DNA of 64,000 bases from Jiulongibacter sediminis (GTDB taxonomy: Bacteria; Bacteroidota; Bacteroidia; Cytophagales; Spirosomataceae): assembly GCF_001306455.1 (NCBI RefSeq), contig NZ_LGTQ01000006.1, forward strand, positions 310,001-374,000, read 5' to 3'. The position numbers and the translations under genes were made by a program. The notes below the pieces were generated by a model, which was not told the DNA's origin, did no database searches, and saw only the letters and a list, made by a program, of their open reading frames with translations. The number at the start of each line of letters is the position of its first letter. Position 1 is the first letter of the stretch. This document shows, in pieces, positions 1 through 9,353 of this stretch.

Positions 1-161
1 GGTGGTCGTACCGGGCAGGAGCCCGAGGGAATAATAAAGGTTGGCGTATTGACTACCTTTTTACTTCAAACGAAATGGAGGATCAGCTGGCAGACGGTAA
101 AATTCATCCGGATATAGTTATGTCAGATCACTGCCCTGTTTCGTTAACATTAAAGACATAA
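1..161 (+). CDS. xth: Exodeoxyribonuclease III, C-terminal fragment
   Basis: The gene enters from the left edge, and only the last 52 or so codons are present, ending at TAA 159-161. The readable peptide starts WSYRAGARGNNKGWRIDY and continues to a terminal MSDHCPVSLTLKT. This is the signature C-terminus of the ExoIII/AP-endonuclease family: the WWSYR...GWRIDY segment and the conserved SDHCPV motif with the catalytic Asp-His pair. The family removes nucleotides 3'-5' and cleaves at abasic sites in base-excision repair. The next gene starts 10 bp downstream on the same strand, so co-transcription is possible. The fragment is certain as to family; the rest of the protein lies outside the window. 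Confidence 0.93.
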   Translation, partial: WSYRAGARGNNKGWRIDYLFTSNEMEDQLADGKIHPDIVMSDHCPVSLTLKT

Positions 162-171
162 AGAGCTTATT

Positions 172-3100
172 ATGAGCAATTCTATACAGATTCTCAATCA
201 GAAAATTGGGGAGTATAAAAGCAAATATTACAAAAATCAGCTGATCAAAGGCCTTCTCACTTCAGTGGGTCTGGTTATATCGGCCTTTTTGTTTATCAAT
301 TTTATCGAATATTTCGGGCGATTTGGAAGCACGTTCAGGGGGCTTCTCTTATTTGCTTTTGTTGCGGTTTCGCTCTACACATTAGTTTACCTTATCGGAA
401 AACCTCTGATGTACTTTTTTAAAGTCAGACAAGGCGTAACCGATCACGATGCAGCCGAGAACATCGGAAAATTCTTTCCTGAAATAGGGGATAAGCTGCT
501 CAATACCTTACAGTTATCCTCTAACGCTGATAAAACCAATCAGCTTTTACTGGCCAGTATTGAGCAAAAAAGCAGCAATCTGACTTTCTACAAATTCTCA
601 GATGCCATTAACCTGGGTGAAAACAAGAAATACCTGAAATATGCTTTACCTCCTTTGGTGTTGCTACTTTTTATTTCAGCCATTTCTCCTTCATTTTTCA
701 AGAGCAGCGAACGCATCATTAAGTTCCGGCAGGAGTTTGTTGAAGAAGCTCCTTTCGATTTCGTAATCCAGAATAATGATTTACAGGCTTACAGAAATGA
801 AGACTACACCTTAAACCTGAAACTGGAAGGTTCCGCAATTCCTGATGAAGTTTACTTAGTGTATAATGACAGAAGGTTCAGAATGAATCCTTCCGAAAAT
901 GGGGGAGAAGCTGAATACAGCTATACTTTCAATAAGCTTCAGCAAAATGTCAAATTCAATTTTTTGGCCTCCGGTTTTCAATCGGAACATCATGAATTAA
1001 GTCTGTTAAACCGTCCTGAATTACTTGCATTTGATGTGGTAGCCTCTTACCCTTCATATTTAGGTAAAAGGCCTGAGAAGCTTCAAAACGTGGGTAATCT
1101 GATAGTTCCGGAGGGCACCAACCTCCGTTGGATTTTTAACACGCAATACGCCGACTCGCTTTCTATTCTTTTTGACAATGACCTGCTTCAAGCCGCTAAA
1201 AGAAACAACAGCAATGAGTATGAATTTGACAAGAGACTATTTGAATCAACTGATTATCAAGTAGTTATAAAAAACAATCAGATCAAAAACAACGAAAATA
1301 TCTCCTATTACATCAATGTGATCAAAGATCAATACCCTAAAATTGATCTGGAACAGATCAAAGACACCACCTTATACAATTACATTGCCTTTGGCGGAAA
1401 TATCGCAGATGATTATGGCTTCACCGATTTCAAATTAAAATATAGAAAGCAAAATCAGGATGCTGATTTCAAAGAAATTCCAATCGCCATAGATAAGGGT
1501 CAGCTCTCACAAACCTTCTATCATCAATTTGAAATCTCAAAGCTTGGCCTCACTCAGGAAGACGAAATCGAGTATTATCTGGAGCTCAGAGATAACGATG
1601 GTGTTCATGGTCCTAAAGCAGTGAAATCTTCTATCATGACTTTTGGCATGCCTTCGGCCAAAGAGTTTGATGAGGAAGTTGAAAAGCAAATAGAGGATAC
1701 CGAAAAGAAGATGGAAGACCTTCTTCAAAAATCTCGTGACCTGAAAAGAAGCCTTGAAGAAATTGACAAAGATCTCAAGACCAAAAAGGATGTCGATTAT
1801 CAAGAGAAGAAGAAAATTGAGGAGCTGATTAAGAAACGTCAACAAATGCTTGAAGACCTCAAAAAACTTCAGGAGCAATATGACAAGATGCAGGAGAAGC
1901 AAAATCGTTTTCAAGAGCAATCGCCTCAGATGCAAGAAAAGATGGAGCAGCTGCAGAAGATCATGAACGAGCTCATGAAAGATGAGAACAATGAGCTTTT
2001 CAAACAGCTTGAAGAGATGCTTGAAAAAAATGAGGAAGACAAACTCATGGAGCAGATTGAGAAAATGAAAAATGAGGAGCGTAATCTGGACAAGGACATT
2101 GATCGTACGCTCAAGTTATTCAAGCAAATGCAGCTCAAACAGAAAGTGGATCAGGTAGCAAAAGAACTTGAAGAACTAGCAGAAAAGCAGGAAGAGCTTG
2201 CTGAAAAAACAGAAGAAAATAATGAAGCTGAAAAAAATAAGGAGCTCGCTAAAGAGCAGGAAAAGCTCAACAAGGAATTTGAAGAGAAAAAAGAAAAACT
2301 GAACGACATCGAGAAACTAAGTAAAGAGCTTAGAAAAGAGACAGATACCCAGGAAGAGAAACAAGAAGAGGTTTCTGAGCAGCAGGAAAAGGCTCAAGAG
2401 CAACTTCAACAGCAAGACAATCAAGGCTCGAGTAAATCTCAAAAGAAGGCTGCGAAATCAATGAAAAGTATGGCAGAGGCCATGCAAGCCCAAATGCAGT
2501 CAGCTGAGATGAAACAATTAGATCTTGATCTCGATGCCCTTCGGGCCATTCTTGAAAATCTGGTTACGCTTTCGTTTGACCAGGAAAATCTAATGAAAGG
2601 ATTTAAAGGCTTGTCTAAATCTGATCCACGTTTTGTAACCTACTCACAGCAACAATTAAAACTGGTTGACGACGCCAAGGTGATTGAGGACAGCCTCTAT
2701 TCATTAGCTCAACGTGTTATGCAGATTGAGAGTTTTGTTACCCGTGAAGTCACTGATATGAAAAACAGTATGGATGAGTCTATCACTCTTTTGCGTGAAC
2801 GTGAATTACCAAAAGCTTCTGCTAAGCAGCAGTTCAGCATGACATCTATGAACAACTTGGCTCTTATGCTTAGCGAGACTTTTCAGCAAATGCAGGAAAT
2901 GATGGCCGCTATGAGTATGCCGGGTAGCGGTAAAGGCGGTAAACAAGGAGCTATGCCAATGCCAGGAGTAGGGGAGCAGCAGCAGCAACTAAACCAACGA
3001 ATGAAAGGCCTCGGTAAGAACGGGCAAAATGCCTCGGAGATGTCAAAAGAACTTGCCAAAATTGCGAACGAGCAGGCCAAGATTAGAAAGCGTATTCAGG

Positions 3101-3468
3101 AGATGCAAGAACAAATGAATGGTACCGAGATAGGTAAAAAACTTGGTGGTGATCTTCAGAAGCTTCAACAAGAAATGGACGAAACTGAAAAAGACCTGAT
3201 CAATAAGCGTATCAATCCTGAATTATTTAAGCGTCAGCAGCAGATCGAAATCAGACTTTTAGAAGCTGAAAAAGCCATCAAAGAACAGGAGTTAGACAAC
3301 AAGAGAAAGTCTAAAACAGCTGTAGAATTTAACAGAACTTCGCCGCCATCTCTTGAAGAGTTTATGAAAGAGAAACAGAAACAACTAGAACTCATACGGA
3401 CTACACCTCCGAATTTTACACCTTTTTATAAACAAGAGACTGACAATTACTTCAGGCGTTTAAACTAA
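172..3468 (+). CDS. DUF4175 family membrane/coiled-coil protein
   Basis: A 1098-residue protein. Three hydrophobic segments (about residues 24-44, 56-78 and 156-175) place the N-terminus in the membrane. A beta-rich region of about 300 residues follows. From about residue 490 to 790 the sequence is almost pure Glu/Lys/Gln/Leu heptads, a very long coiled coil. A Met/Gly/Gln-rich linker (about 905-935) leads into a second helical region. This layout fits the Bacteroidota DUF4175 family, whose function is not established; I infer a structural or envelope-associated role. ATG 172 is 10 bp after the exonuclease stop. A clear intrinsic terminator follows the gene. Antisense reading frames inside it are artefacts of the repetitive codons. 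Confidence 0.85.
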   Translation: MSNSIQILNQKIGEYKSKYYKNQLIKGLLTSVGLVISAFLFINFIEYFGRFGSTFRGLLLFAFVAVSLYTLVYLIGKPLMYFFKVRQGVTDHDAAENIGKFFPEIGDKLLNTLQLSSNADKTNQLLLASIEQKSSNLTFYKFSDAINLGENKKYLKYALPPLVLLLFISAISPSFFKSSERIIKFRQEFVEEAPFDFVIQNNDLQAYRNEDYTLNLKLEGSAIPDEVYLVYNDRRFRMNPSENGGEAEYSYTFNKLQQNVKFNFLASGFQSEHHELSLLNRPELLAFDVVASYPSYLGKRPEKLQNVGNLIVPEGTNLRWIFNTQYADSLSILFDNDLLQAAKRNNSNEYEFDKRLFESTDYQVVIKNNQIKNNENISYYINVIKDQYPKIDLEQIKDTTLYNYIAFGGNIADDYGFTDFKLKYRKQNQDADFKEIPIAIDKGQLSQTFYHQFEISKLGLTQEDEIEYYLELRDNDGVHGPKAVKSSIMTFGMPSAKEFDEEVEKQIEDTEKKMEDLLQKSRDLKRSLEEIDKDLKTKKDVDYQEKKKIEELIKKRQQMLEDLKKLQEQYDKMQEKQNRFQEQSPQMQEKMEQLQKIMNELMKDENNELFKQLEEMLEKNEEDKLMEQIEKMKNEERNLDKDIDRTLKLFKQMQLKQKVDQVAKELEELAEKQEELAEKTEENNEAEKNKELAKEQEKLNKEFEEKKEKLNDIEKLSKELRKETDTQEEKQEEVSEQQEKAQEQLQQQDNQGSSKSQKKAAKSMKSMAEAMQAQMQSAEMKQLDLDLDALRAILENLVTLSFDQENLMKGFKGLSKSDPRFVTYSQQQLKLVDDAKVIEDSLYSLAQRVMQIESFVTREVTDMKNSMDESITLLRERELPKASAKQQFSMTSMNNLALMLSETFQQMQEMMAAMSMPGSGKGGKQGAMPMPGVGEQQQQLNQRMKGLGKNGQNASEMSKELAKIANEQAKIRKRIQEMQEQMNGTEIGKKLGGDLQKLQQEMDETEKDLINKRINPELFKRQQQIEIRLLEAEKAIKEQELDNKRKSKTAVEFNRTSPPSLEEFMKEKQKQLELIRTTPPNFTPFYKQETDNYFRRLN

Positions 3469-3491
3469 ATATTGACATTGATTAATTTTGT

Positions 3492-3518
3492 AAGGCGGTT
3501 TGGAACACCGCCTTTTTT
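3492..3518 (+). terminator. Intrinsic terminator after the DUF4175 gene
   Basis: GGCGGT (3494-3499) pairs with ACCGCC (3507-3512), extended by AA/TT, with a 7-nt loop and a run of six T from 3513. It lies 25 bp after the DUF4175 stop and upstream of the parS-like sites. Confidence 0.85.
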
Positions 3519-3544
3519 AATTCTGTTTAAAGACAAAATCTGAA

Positions 3545-3560
3545 GTTTCCACGTGGAACA
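3545..3560. promoter_or_regulatory. parS-like ParB-binding site 1
   Basis: The 16-mer GTTTCCACGTGGAACA contains the 12-bp perfect palindrome TTCCACGTGGAA and resembles the conserved bacterial parS consensus TGTTNCACGTGNAACA; it differs at the first two bases. A second, better copy lies 36 bp downstream. The pair sits directly before mnmG (gidA), a usual place for parS near the origin. The match is seen in the sequence; ParB binding is inferred. Confidence 0.65.
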
Positions 3561-3580
3561 CATAATGCGAAAGAATGTCG

Positions 3581-3596
3581 CGTTCCACGTGGAACA
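3581..3596. promoter_or_regulatory. parS-like ParB-binding site 2
   Basis: CGTTCCACGTGGAACA matches the fully palindromic form TGTTCCACGTGGAACA at 15 of 16 positions. It ends 9 bp before the mnmG start codon, so ParB bound here could also affect mnmG transcription. Together with site 1 it suggests the chromosome-partitioning centre; parA and parB are not in this window. Confidence 0.72.
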
Positions 3597-3605
3597 CCAA
3601 AATAT

Positions 3606-5468
3606 ATGTTCGAAAAGTACGACGTAATAGTAGTAGGAGCAGGCCACGCTGGCTGTGAAGCAGCTCATGCAGCTGCAACGATGGGATCAAAGGTTTTACT
3701 CGCTACTATGAACCTACAAACCATTGCTCAGATGTCTTGCAATCCTGCAATGGGTGGAGTTGCCAAAGGTCAAATTGTTAGAGAAATTGACGCTCTGGGT
3801 GGAATGTCGGGGATTATCTCTGATAAGACTATGATCCAATTTAGAATGTTAAACCGTTCTAAAGGACCTGCCATGTGGAGCCCAAGATGCCAGAGTGATA
3901 GATTCCGCTTTTCAGAAGAATGGCGTTGGGCTCTCGAAGCCAATACCAATATTGACTTCTGGCAGGAGATGGTTACTGGCTTGATTATAGAAGACAAAAG
4001 AGCAATAGGTGTCATAACCTCATTAGGTCTTAAAATACATGCAGACACAGTCGTACTTACCAATGGTACTTTTCTTAACGGACTCATACATATAGGTGAG
4101 AAAAACTTTGGCGGTGGTAGAGCAGGGGAGAGAGCGTCGGTAGGATTAACAGCTGATCTTGAAAAACTAGGTTTTAAATCTGGTAGAATGAAGACTGGAA
4201 CCCCTCCAAGAGTTGATAAACGTTCCATTGATTTCTCTAAGATGGAAGAACAACTCGGAGATGAAAACCCTGAGAAATTCTCTTACACCAATACTCCTTC
4301 ATTAAAACAACAACGCAGTTGCTGGATCAGCTGGACCAACCAAGAGGTTCATGACGAACTGAAAAAAGGTTTTGATAAATCCCCCATGTTTAACGGTAAA
4401 ATAAGAGGTCTCGGTCCCAGATACTGTCCTTCAGTAGAAGATAAAATCAACAGATTTGCTGACAAAGATCGTCATCAAATCTTCTTGGAACCTGAAGGTT
4501 GGGATACCGTAGAAATGTATGTCAACGGATTTTCTACATCCCTTCCTGAAGATATTCAGTATAACGCCATCAGAAAGATACCAGGTTTTGAAAATGTAAA
4601 AATGTTCAGACCGGGGTATGCCATTGAGTACGACTATTTTCCTCCAACTCAGTTGAAACTCACGCTGGAAACCAAACTGGTGGAAAACCTCTACTTCGCC
4701 GGTCAAATCAATGGTACTACAGGATATGAAGAGGCGGCATCTCAGGGTTTGATGGCTGGTATTAACGCACATCTAAAATCAAAGAAAAAAGATCCATTTA
4801 TCCTGAAAAGAAATGAAGCATATATAGGAGTTCTAATTGATGATCTCATAAATAAAGGTACCGATGAACCATATCGTATGTTCACCTCACGTGCTGAGTT
4901 CAGAACTTTACTCCGACAGGATAACGCCGATATAAGATTAACACCTAAAGCTCATTCTATTGGCTTGGCTTCAGTAGAAAGACTTGAAAGAGTTAAGGTG
5001 AAAATAGAACAATCAGAAGAAATCTATTCCAGTCTTCAAAATATGAAGGTTGATCCGAGCGAAGCTAACGGTTTTCTGGAGAGCAATAGTTCTTCAAGCC
5101 TAAGAGAGCGGACAACACTTTATAACCTATTGAAAAGACCAGAACTGAATATTGATCAACTCAGAGAAGTCTCACCTGATCTTGATTCTTTATTAGTGTC
5201 AACGGACAACGAAGTCATACAACAGGCTGAAATAAAAGTGAAGTATGAACGCTACATTGAGAAAGAACTTCAAATGGCAGAGAAAATGAATAAGCTTGAA
5301 AACTTATCCATCAATCCTGACTTCGATTATGAGAAACTGACGTCACTTTCTATTGAAGCAAGACATAAGTTAAAAGATATTAAACCAGCGACCTTAGGGC
5401 AAGCTTCTCGTATAAGTGGCGTTTCTCCCGCAGATATTTCTGTACTCATGGTATACCTAGGCAGATAA
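3606..5468 (+). CDS. mnmG: tRNA uridine-5-carboxymethylaminomethyl synthesis enzyme MnmG
   Basis: A 620-residue FAD protein, close to the family's usual length. It works with MnmE to install the (carboxymethyl)aminomethyl group on U34 of tRNAs reading split codon boxes. The N-terminal dinucleotide-binding motif GAGHAGCEAA is at residues 11-20, followed by the hallmark SCNPAMGGVAKGQIVREIDALGG. The FAGQINGTTGYEEAASQG block comes in the middle, and the C-terminal helical domain ends ISRISGVSPADISVLMVYL-like, as expected. ATG 3606 follows the second parS-like palindrome by 9 bp. The next gene starts 1 bp after the stop, so the two are likely co-transcribed. mnmG (gidA) is classically origin-linked, which matches the candidate oriC 1.6 kb downstream. 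Confidence 0.98.
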   Translation: MFEKYDVIVVGAGHAGCEAAHAAATMGSKVLLATMNLQTIAQMSCNPAMGGVAKGQIVREIDALGGMSGIISDKTMIQFRMLNRSKGPAMWSPRCQSDRFRFSEEWRWALEANTNIDFWQEMVTGLIIEDKRAIGVITSLGLKIHADTVVLTNGTFLNGLIHIGEKNFGGGRAGERASVGLTADLEKLGFKSGRMKTGTPPRVDKRSIDFSKMEEQLGDENPEKFSYTNTPSLKQQRSCWISWTNQEVHDELKKGFDKSPMFNGKIRGLGPRYCPSVEDKINRFADKDRHQIFLEPEGWDTVEMYVNGFSTSLPEDIQYNAIRKIPGFENVKMFRPGYAIEYDYFPPTQLKLTLETKLVENLYFAGQINGTTGYEEAASQGLMAGINAHLKSKKKDPFILKRNEAYIGVLIDDLINKGTDEPYRMFTSRAEFRTLLRQDNADIRLTPKAHSIGLASVERLERVKVKIEQSEEIYSSLQNMKVDPSEANGFLESNSSSSLRERTTLYNLLKRPELNIDQLREVSPDLDSLLVSTDNEVIQQAEIKVKYERYIEKELQMAEKMNKLENLSINPDFDYEKLTSLSIEARHKLKDIKPATLGQASRISGVSPADISVLMVYLGR

Positions 5469-5469
5469 A

Positions 5470-7074
5470 ATGAATAGACTTTTTACGGTATTAGTACTTG
5501 CTCTTCTTTTTCAACGTTGTGCTCAGTTTGTACCTCCTACTGGTGGACCAAAGGATGAAGACCCTCCTGAGCTAGTAGCATCATCACCTCAAAACCAAAC
5601 ATTAAACTTCAAGGGAAAAACTATACAGATGGAATTCAATGAACTCATTGACGCCACTTCCCTTAGACAAGAACTGATCATAACTCCAAAACCTGAAGGA
5701 GCTATAGATATAAAAACTAAACCTTACAGTGTTGAAATATCATTTGACGAGAAGTTCCTTGACTCCACAACCTATACCATGAATTTCAGAAATGGTATAA
5801 AAGATCTTAATGAGAAAAACCCCGCAGAGAATTTAAAACTCGTTTTTAGTACTGGTAACTTCATAGACTCATTAAGTATAAAAGGCAAAGTAAAGAATCT
5901 TTGGACAGGTGATCCATCAGACAAGACTACTGTAGCTCTCTACGATACCAACTCAAACGACACCATACCACTATTAAAAAGACGACCGAAATACTTTTAC
6001 ACCACTGACACCTCAGGGGTCTATAACTTTGAAAATATCAAAGCTTCAAGCTATCGCCTTCTCGCTTTTAAGGATGAGAATGTCAATCTCTACTTTGACA
6101 GCAAAACAGAGCTTTTCGGTTTTCTTCAAGACACCATACATCTGGATTCAAATATTATTGATCTCAATTTAGAGGTTTACCCAAATAACACTGATCCTCC
6201 TAAAATCAGAAGATCATTGTCAAGACAAACAAATTACTCCATCACCTTTGATAAAAACTTAAAATCTGCAGAAGTAGTATATCTCAAATCTGAAGACAGT
6301 CTTACCTACAAATTTTCCCCTCAAGAAATCCTATTTTTCAACTACCCTGAAACAACAGACACAACACAAACTAAAATAATAGTTCAAGACTCGGTGGGTA
6401 AAACTCTTGAAGACACACTTAAAATCTACTTCAGTACTATCAATTCACGTCCTTCCAATTCTAATCCTGAAATTTTAAGAATAAGAGCTCGTGATATACA
6501 GGCCAACTCTAAAATTAAAATTCCTGAGTTTTATCACCTCAGCTTTGAATATCCCATTACATCTATCGATACCTCTAAACTTTCAATAACGGCAGATACC
6601 ACATTTAATCAGCCTTATCAACTCAATTGGCTAGACCCTTCACATACAGAACTCCAAATACAATTTTCAACCTCAGCCGAACGAGAGCTCAAAATGTTGA
6701 TTGAACCGGGAGCTATAACTAACTACAGATCAGACACTAATAACACTTATCAACTTATTAACACACTTTATCAACAGGATGAATATGGTTCCTTGGATGG
6801 TAAGTACGATCAATTTGAAGGTCAGAAAATAGTTGAACTCTTAGACTCCAGAACCTTGGAAGTAACAGAACGTCAAGTCTTTACTGATTTCTATAAGTTC
6901 CCACAAGTTATACCTGGCAACTATAAAATCAGAATTATTGAAGACACCAACGAAAATGGTCAATGGGACACTGCCAATTTTGACGAAAATAAATTGCCAG
7001 AAAGGATAGTGATCTCCCGTGGAATCATAAAACTCAAAGCTAATTTCCAATTAAGCGACATCCAGCTGGATTGA
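5470..7074 (+). CDS. Ig-like domain lipoprotein (SbsA/Big_5 type)
   Basis: A 534-residue predicted lipoprotein. The N-terminal signal ends in a lipobox-like LLFQRC with the acceptor Cys at residue 17, followed by the FVPPTGGPKDEDPP start typical of a Bacteroidota family. Residues about 30-130 form a bacterial Ig-like domain of the SbsA/Big_5 kind (...VASSPQNQ...FNELIDATSL...). A carboxypeptidase-regulatory-like beta sandwich follows around residues 180-215. Function is unknown; it is probably a periplasmic or surface-anchored envelope protein. The ATG is 1 bp after the mnmG stop. Its stop is immediately followed by the DnaA-box-rich non-coding region. The GC-poor codon usage is like mnmG and differs a little from genes after 7.5 kb. 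Confidence 0.8.
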   Translation: MNRLFTVLVLALLFQRCAQFVPPTGGPKDEDPPELVASSPQNQTLNFKGKTIQMEFNELIDATSLRQELIITPKPEGAIDIKTKPYSVEISFDEKFLDSTTYTMNFRNGIKDLNEKNPAENLKLVFSTGNFIDSLSIKGKVKNLWTGDPSDKTTVALYDTNSNDTIPLLKRRPKYFYTTDTSGVYNFENIKASSYRLLAFKDENVNLYFDSKTELFGFLQDTIHLDSNIIDLNLEVYPNNTDPPKIRRSLSRQTNYSITFDKNLKSAEVVYLKSEDSLTYKFSPQEILFFNYPETTDTTQTKIIVQDSVGKTLEDTLKIYFSTINSRPSNSNPEILRIRARDIQANSKIKIPEFYHLSFEYPITSIDTSKLSITADTTFNQPYQLNWLDPSHTELQIQFSTSAERELKMLIEPGAITNYRSDTNNTYQLINTLYQQDEYGSLDGKYDQFEGQKIVELLDSRTLEVTERQVFTDFYKFPQVIPGNYKIRIIEDTNENGQWDTANFDENKLPERIVISRGIIKLKANFQLSDIQLD

Positions 7075-7470
7075 TGTGAATAAGTCTGTAGATTAACGGT
7101 GATAAGTGTGGATTTAACACCTATTTAATTCACAGCATTTCACATTGAATCCGTTGATAACAAAAAAGTGGTGGAATAATGCACCAAAAAACACTTTATA
7201 CTCATCTTCTCCAACACTTATTTACCAGTGAAAAACTAAAGGAATTTCTCTCAGAAATTAAATGTGAAATTGACAAGAAATCGTGGACAATTCGTTAAGA
7301 TACTTAAAACCAAAAACTTAAATGTGGAATAGATTTTGGTTTATTCACATCAGAATTTGACTTAAAAACAAACGTTATTTCAAATACTTACACCAATAAA
7401 AATTAGCCACAAATCCACAGGTGTAATAGTTAAAAACAATAAATAATATAATATCCTTACTTTTATATTT
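7075..7470. other. Candidate chromosomal replication origin (oriC)
   Basis: A 396-bp gap with no plausible gene and strongly AT-rich. It contains DnaA-box-like 9-mers (consensus TTATNCACA). Exact matches are 7075-7083 (minus) and 7341-7349 (plus). One-mismatch forms are 7126-7134 (TAATTCACA) and 7403-7411 (TTAGCCACA). Two-mismatch forms are 7107-7115 (minus), 7323-7331 (minus) and 7411-7419 (AAATCCACA). Stretches of A/T with TTAAAAAC-like words lie between them and could serve as the unwinding element. With mnmG and parS-like sites close by, this is the best origin candidate in the window. dnaA is not adjacent, which is common in this phylum. Alternative: a long regulatory leader for the downstream TPR gene. 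Confidence 0.62.
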
Positions 7471-9270
7471 ATGAGAAGGTTATATACACTAATCATAGTT
7501 TTGTTTTCACTCGCCGCGGTCCGGGCTCAGAACCTGGAGCTGGCAACAGAATATTATAATCAGGGTGAGTTTGAAAAGGCTGTGGAGTTGTATGAAAAAC
7601 TTAGCCGGAAAAAGGAAAACAGCAGAGCTATTCATGAAAACTACTTTAATGCTCTGGTACGTTTGAAAAGTTTTGATGAAGCTGAAAGCTATCTGAAGGC
7701 TGAAATCAAAGACTTTCCTGAACTTATTATTTATAAAGCGGATCTCGCATATCTCTATGAGTTATCAGATCAAACCGAAAGAGCAGAAGAGGCTTATCAA
7801 GATTTAATTGAAGAAGCTTCATCTAAAGATGCTTACGTTTATCAATTGCAAAACTTCTTCTATCGAACAAATAAGATGAATACCTTAATTGAGATGTTAT
7901 TAAAATCTCGTGAAAGGTCAAAATCAGTAGATAAGCACAATATACAGCTGGCCAGAGCTTATTTATATGCCGGTAAAAAAAAGGAGATGCTTGAAGAAGT
8001 TTTCTCCTATGGCATTTCTCATCCTCAATCAGACTACGTTCAGCGTACTATTCAGGATAATATCAAAGATGAAGCTGAAATTGAAATGTTGCAGAAATTA
8101 CTCTACACAAAGATTCAGCTGAATCCGGAGTTGGTTTACTATAATGAGATTCTAATCTGGCATTTTATTCAACTTGGGGAGTTTGGTCGTGCATTTACTC
8201 AGGAAAGAGCTTTAGACAGACGTTTAGGCTTGGGTGGTGTAAAGGTTTATGAACTTGCTAATCTTGCGTATAAGAACAATCAATACCGTGATGCTGCCAG
8301 AATGTATCAGTACGTTCTAAACGAATACCCTGAAGCAGACTATTACGCTTATGCCAGGCGTCTTAACATTCAGTGTCGGGAGGAGATCATCAAAAATACT
8401 TTTCCGCTCAGCAGAGAGGATATTATAGGGCTCATAGAGCAATACGAAAGTTTGCTTCAGGATTTGGGTAAAACTACAAAGACGATGGATGCTTTGAGAA
8501 ATATGGCCTTGCTCCATGGTTTCTATCTTGATGATCATGATAAAGCCATTTCTATTCTTGAAGATGCCATTGCCAATGCCGGTTCAAACTTTAATTTCAA
8601 AGATCAGTGTAAGCTTGATCTTGGAGACATTTATATTCTGAAAGACGAGCCCTGGGAGGCAACTTTGCTATACATGCAGGTTGAAAAATCTCAAAAAGAG
8701 GATCATCTCGCCGAAATCGCAAAGCTAAAAAACGCTAAAATGTATTACTACACAGGCGAATTTGAGCTTTCAAAAGAAGTCCTAGATATTCTTAAAAAGG
8801 CCACAACGCGTGAAATCGCGAACGATGCCATGCATTTAAGTCTGCTTATTCAGGATAATTTAGGACTTGACACTACAGAAGCCGCTATGAGGGCCTATGC
8901 AGGCGTAGATCTCCTGTTATTTCAAAATAAAAATACGGAGGCTCTACATCAACTTGATTCCTTATTTGAGCTTTATAAATCTCATAGCCTCGCTGACGAA
9001 ATTCTTTGGTTGAGGGGTAAAACACATTACCGACTTGATCATATCAATCAGGCCCTTTATGATTTTAACGCTATTGTAGAAAACTACAAATTTGACATTT
9101 TGGCTGACGATTCCCTGTATATGCTTGCCAAGATTTATGATCAGAACCTCGGTGACAAAAACAAGGCAATGGAACTGTACAGACAAATTCTTTCTGATTT
9201 TCCAGGCAGTATTTATGGCTCTGAAGCCAGAAAAAAATACCGTGAACTACGTGGCGATTTTGTGTTTTAA
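7471..9270 (+). CDS. Secreted tetratricopeptide repeat protein
   Basis: A 599-residue protein with an N-terminal signal peptide (MRRLYTLIIVLFSLAAVRAQ, cleavage after about residue 19). The rest is a series of TPR helices. Recognisable TPR units include ATEYYNQGEFEKAVELYEKL (22-41), the AYLYELSDQTERAEEAYQDL stretch, ANLAYKNNQYRDAARMYQYV and the last YLMAKIYDQN...AMELYRQIL before the C-terminus. Such proteins act as periplasmic scaffolds; no enzymatic motif is visible and no partner is evident. Translation starts at ATG 7471 with almost no leader after a TACTTTTA box, so the transcript may be leaderless. It lies on the far side of the candidate origin from mnmG. Confidence 0.82.
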   Translation: MRRLYTLIIVLFSLAAVRAQNLELATEYYNQGEFEKAVELYEKLSRKKENSRAIHENYFNALVRLKSFDEAESYLKAEIKDFPELIIYKADLAYLYELSDQTERAEEAYQDLIEEASSKDAYVYQLQNFFYRTNKMNTLIEMLLKSRERSKSVDKHNIQLARAYLYAGKKKEMLEEVFSYGISHPQSDYVQRTIQDNIKDEAEIEMLQKLLYTKIQLNPELVYYNEILIWHFIQLGEFGRAFTQERALDRRLGLGGVKVYELANLAYKNNQYRDAARMYQYVLNEYPEADYYAYARRLNIQCREEIIKNTFPLSREDIIGLIEQYESLLQDLGKTTKTMDALRNMALLHGFYLDDHDKAISILEDAIANAGSNFNFKDQCKLDLGDIYILKDEPWEATLLYMQVEKSQKEDHLAEIAKLKNAKMYYYTGEFELSKEVLDILKKATTREIANDAMHLSLLIQDNLGLDTTEAAMRAYAGVDLLLFQNKNTEALHQLDSLFELYKSHSLADEILWLRGKTHYRLDHINQALYDFNAIVENYKFDILADDSLYMLAKIYDQNLGDKNKAMELYRQILSDFPGSIYGSEARKKYRELRGDFVF

Positions 9271-9353
9271 TCGGCTATTCCGTTTGGTTATATACTAAAT
9301 TTCAAGGCCTTGGCGTTGAAAGGTTGCATTTTGTATAAATAGCCTTCGTTTCA

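Noticed and set aside
1537-2138. Leu/Phe- and Ser-rich minus-strand frames that look like membrane proteins
   Set aside because: They are the complement of the Glu/Lys/Gln-rich coiled coil of the DUF4175 gene; the hydrophobic look is a codon artefact.
3770-4228. 152-codon minus-strand frame within mnmG
   Set aside because: Antisense to a highly conserved enzyme; no start signal and no recognisable domain.
7075-7470. Small open frames in the DnaA-box-rich gap
   Set aside because: All are short, stop-rich and without a signal; no frame exceeds a few dozen codons.
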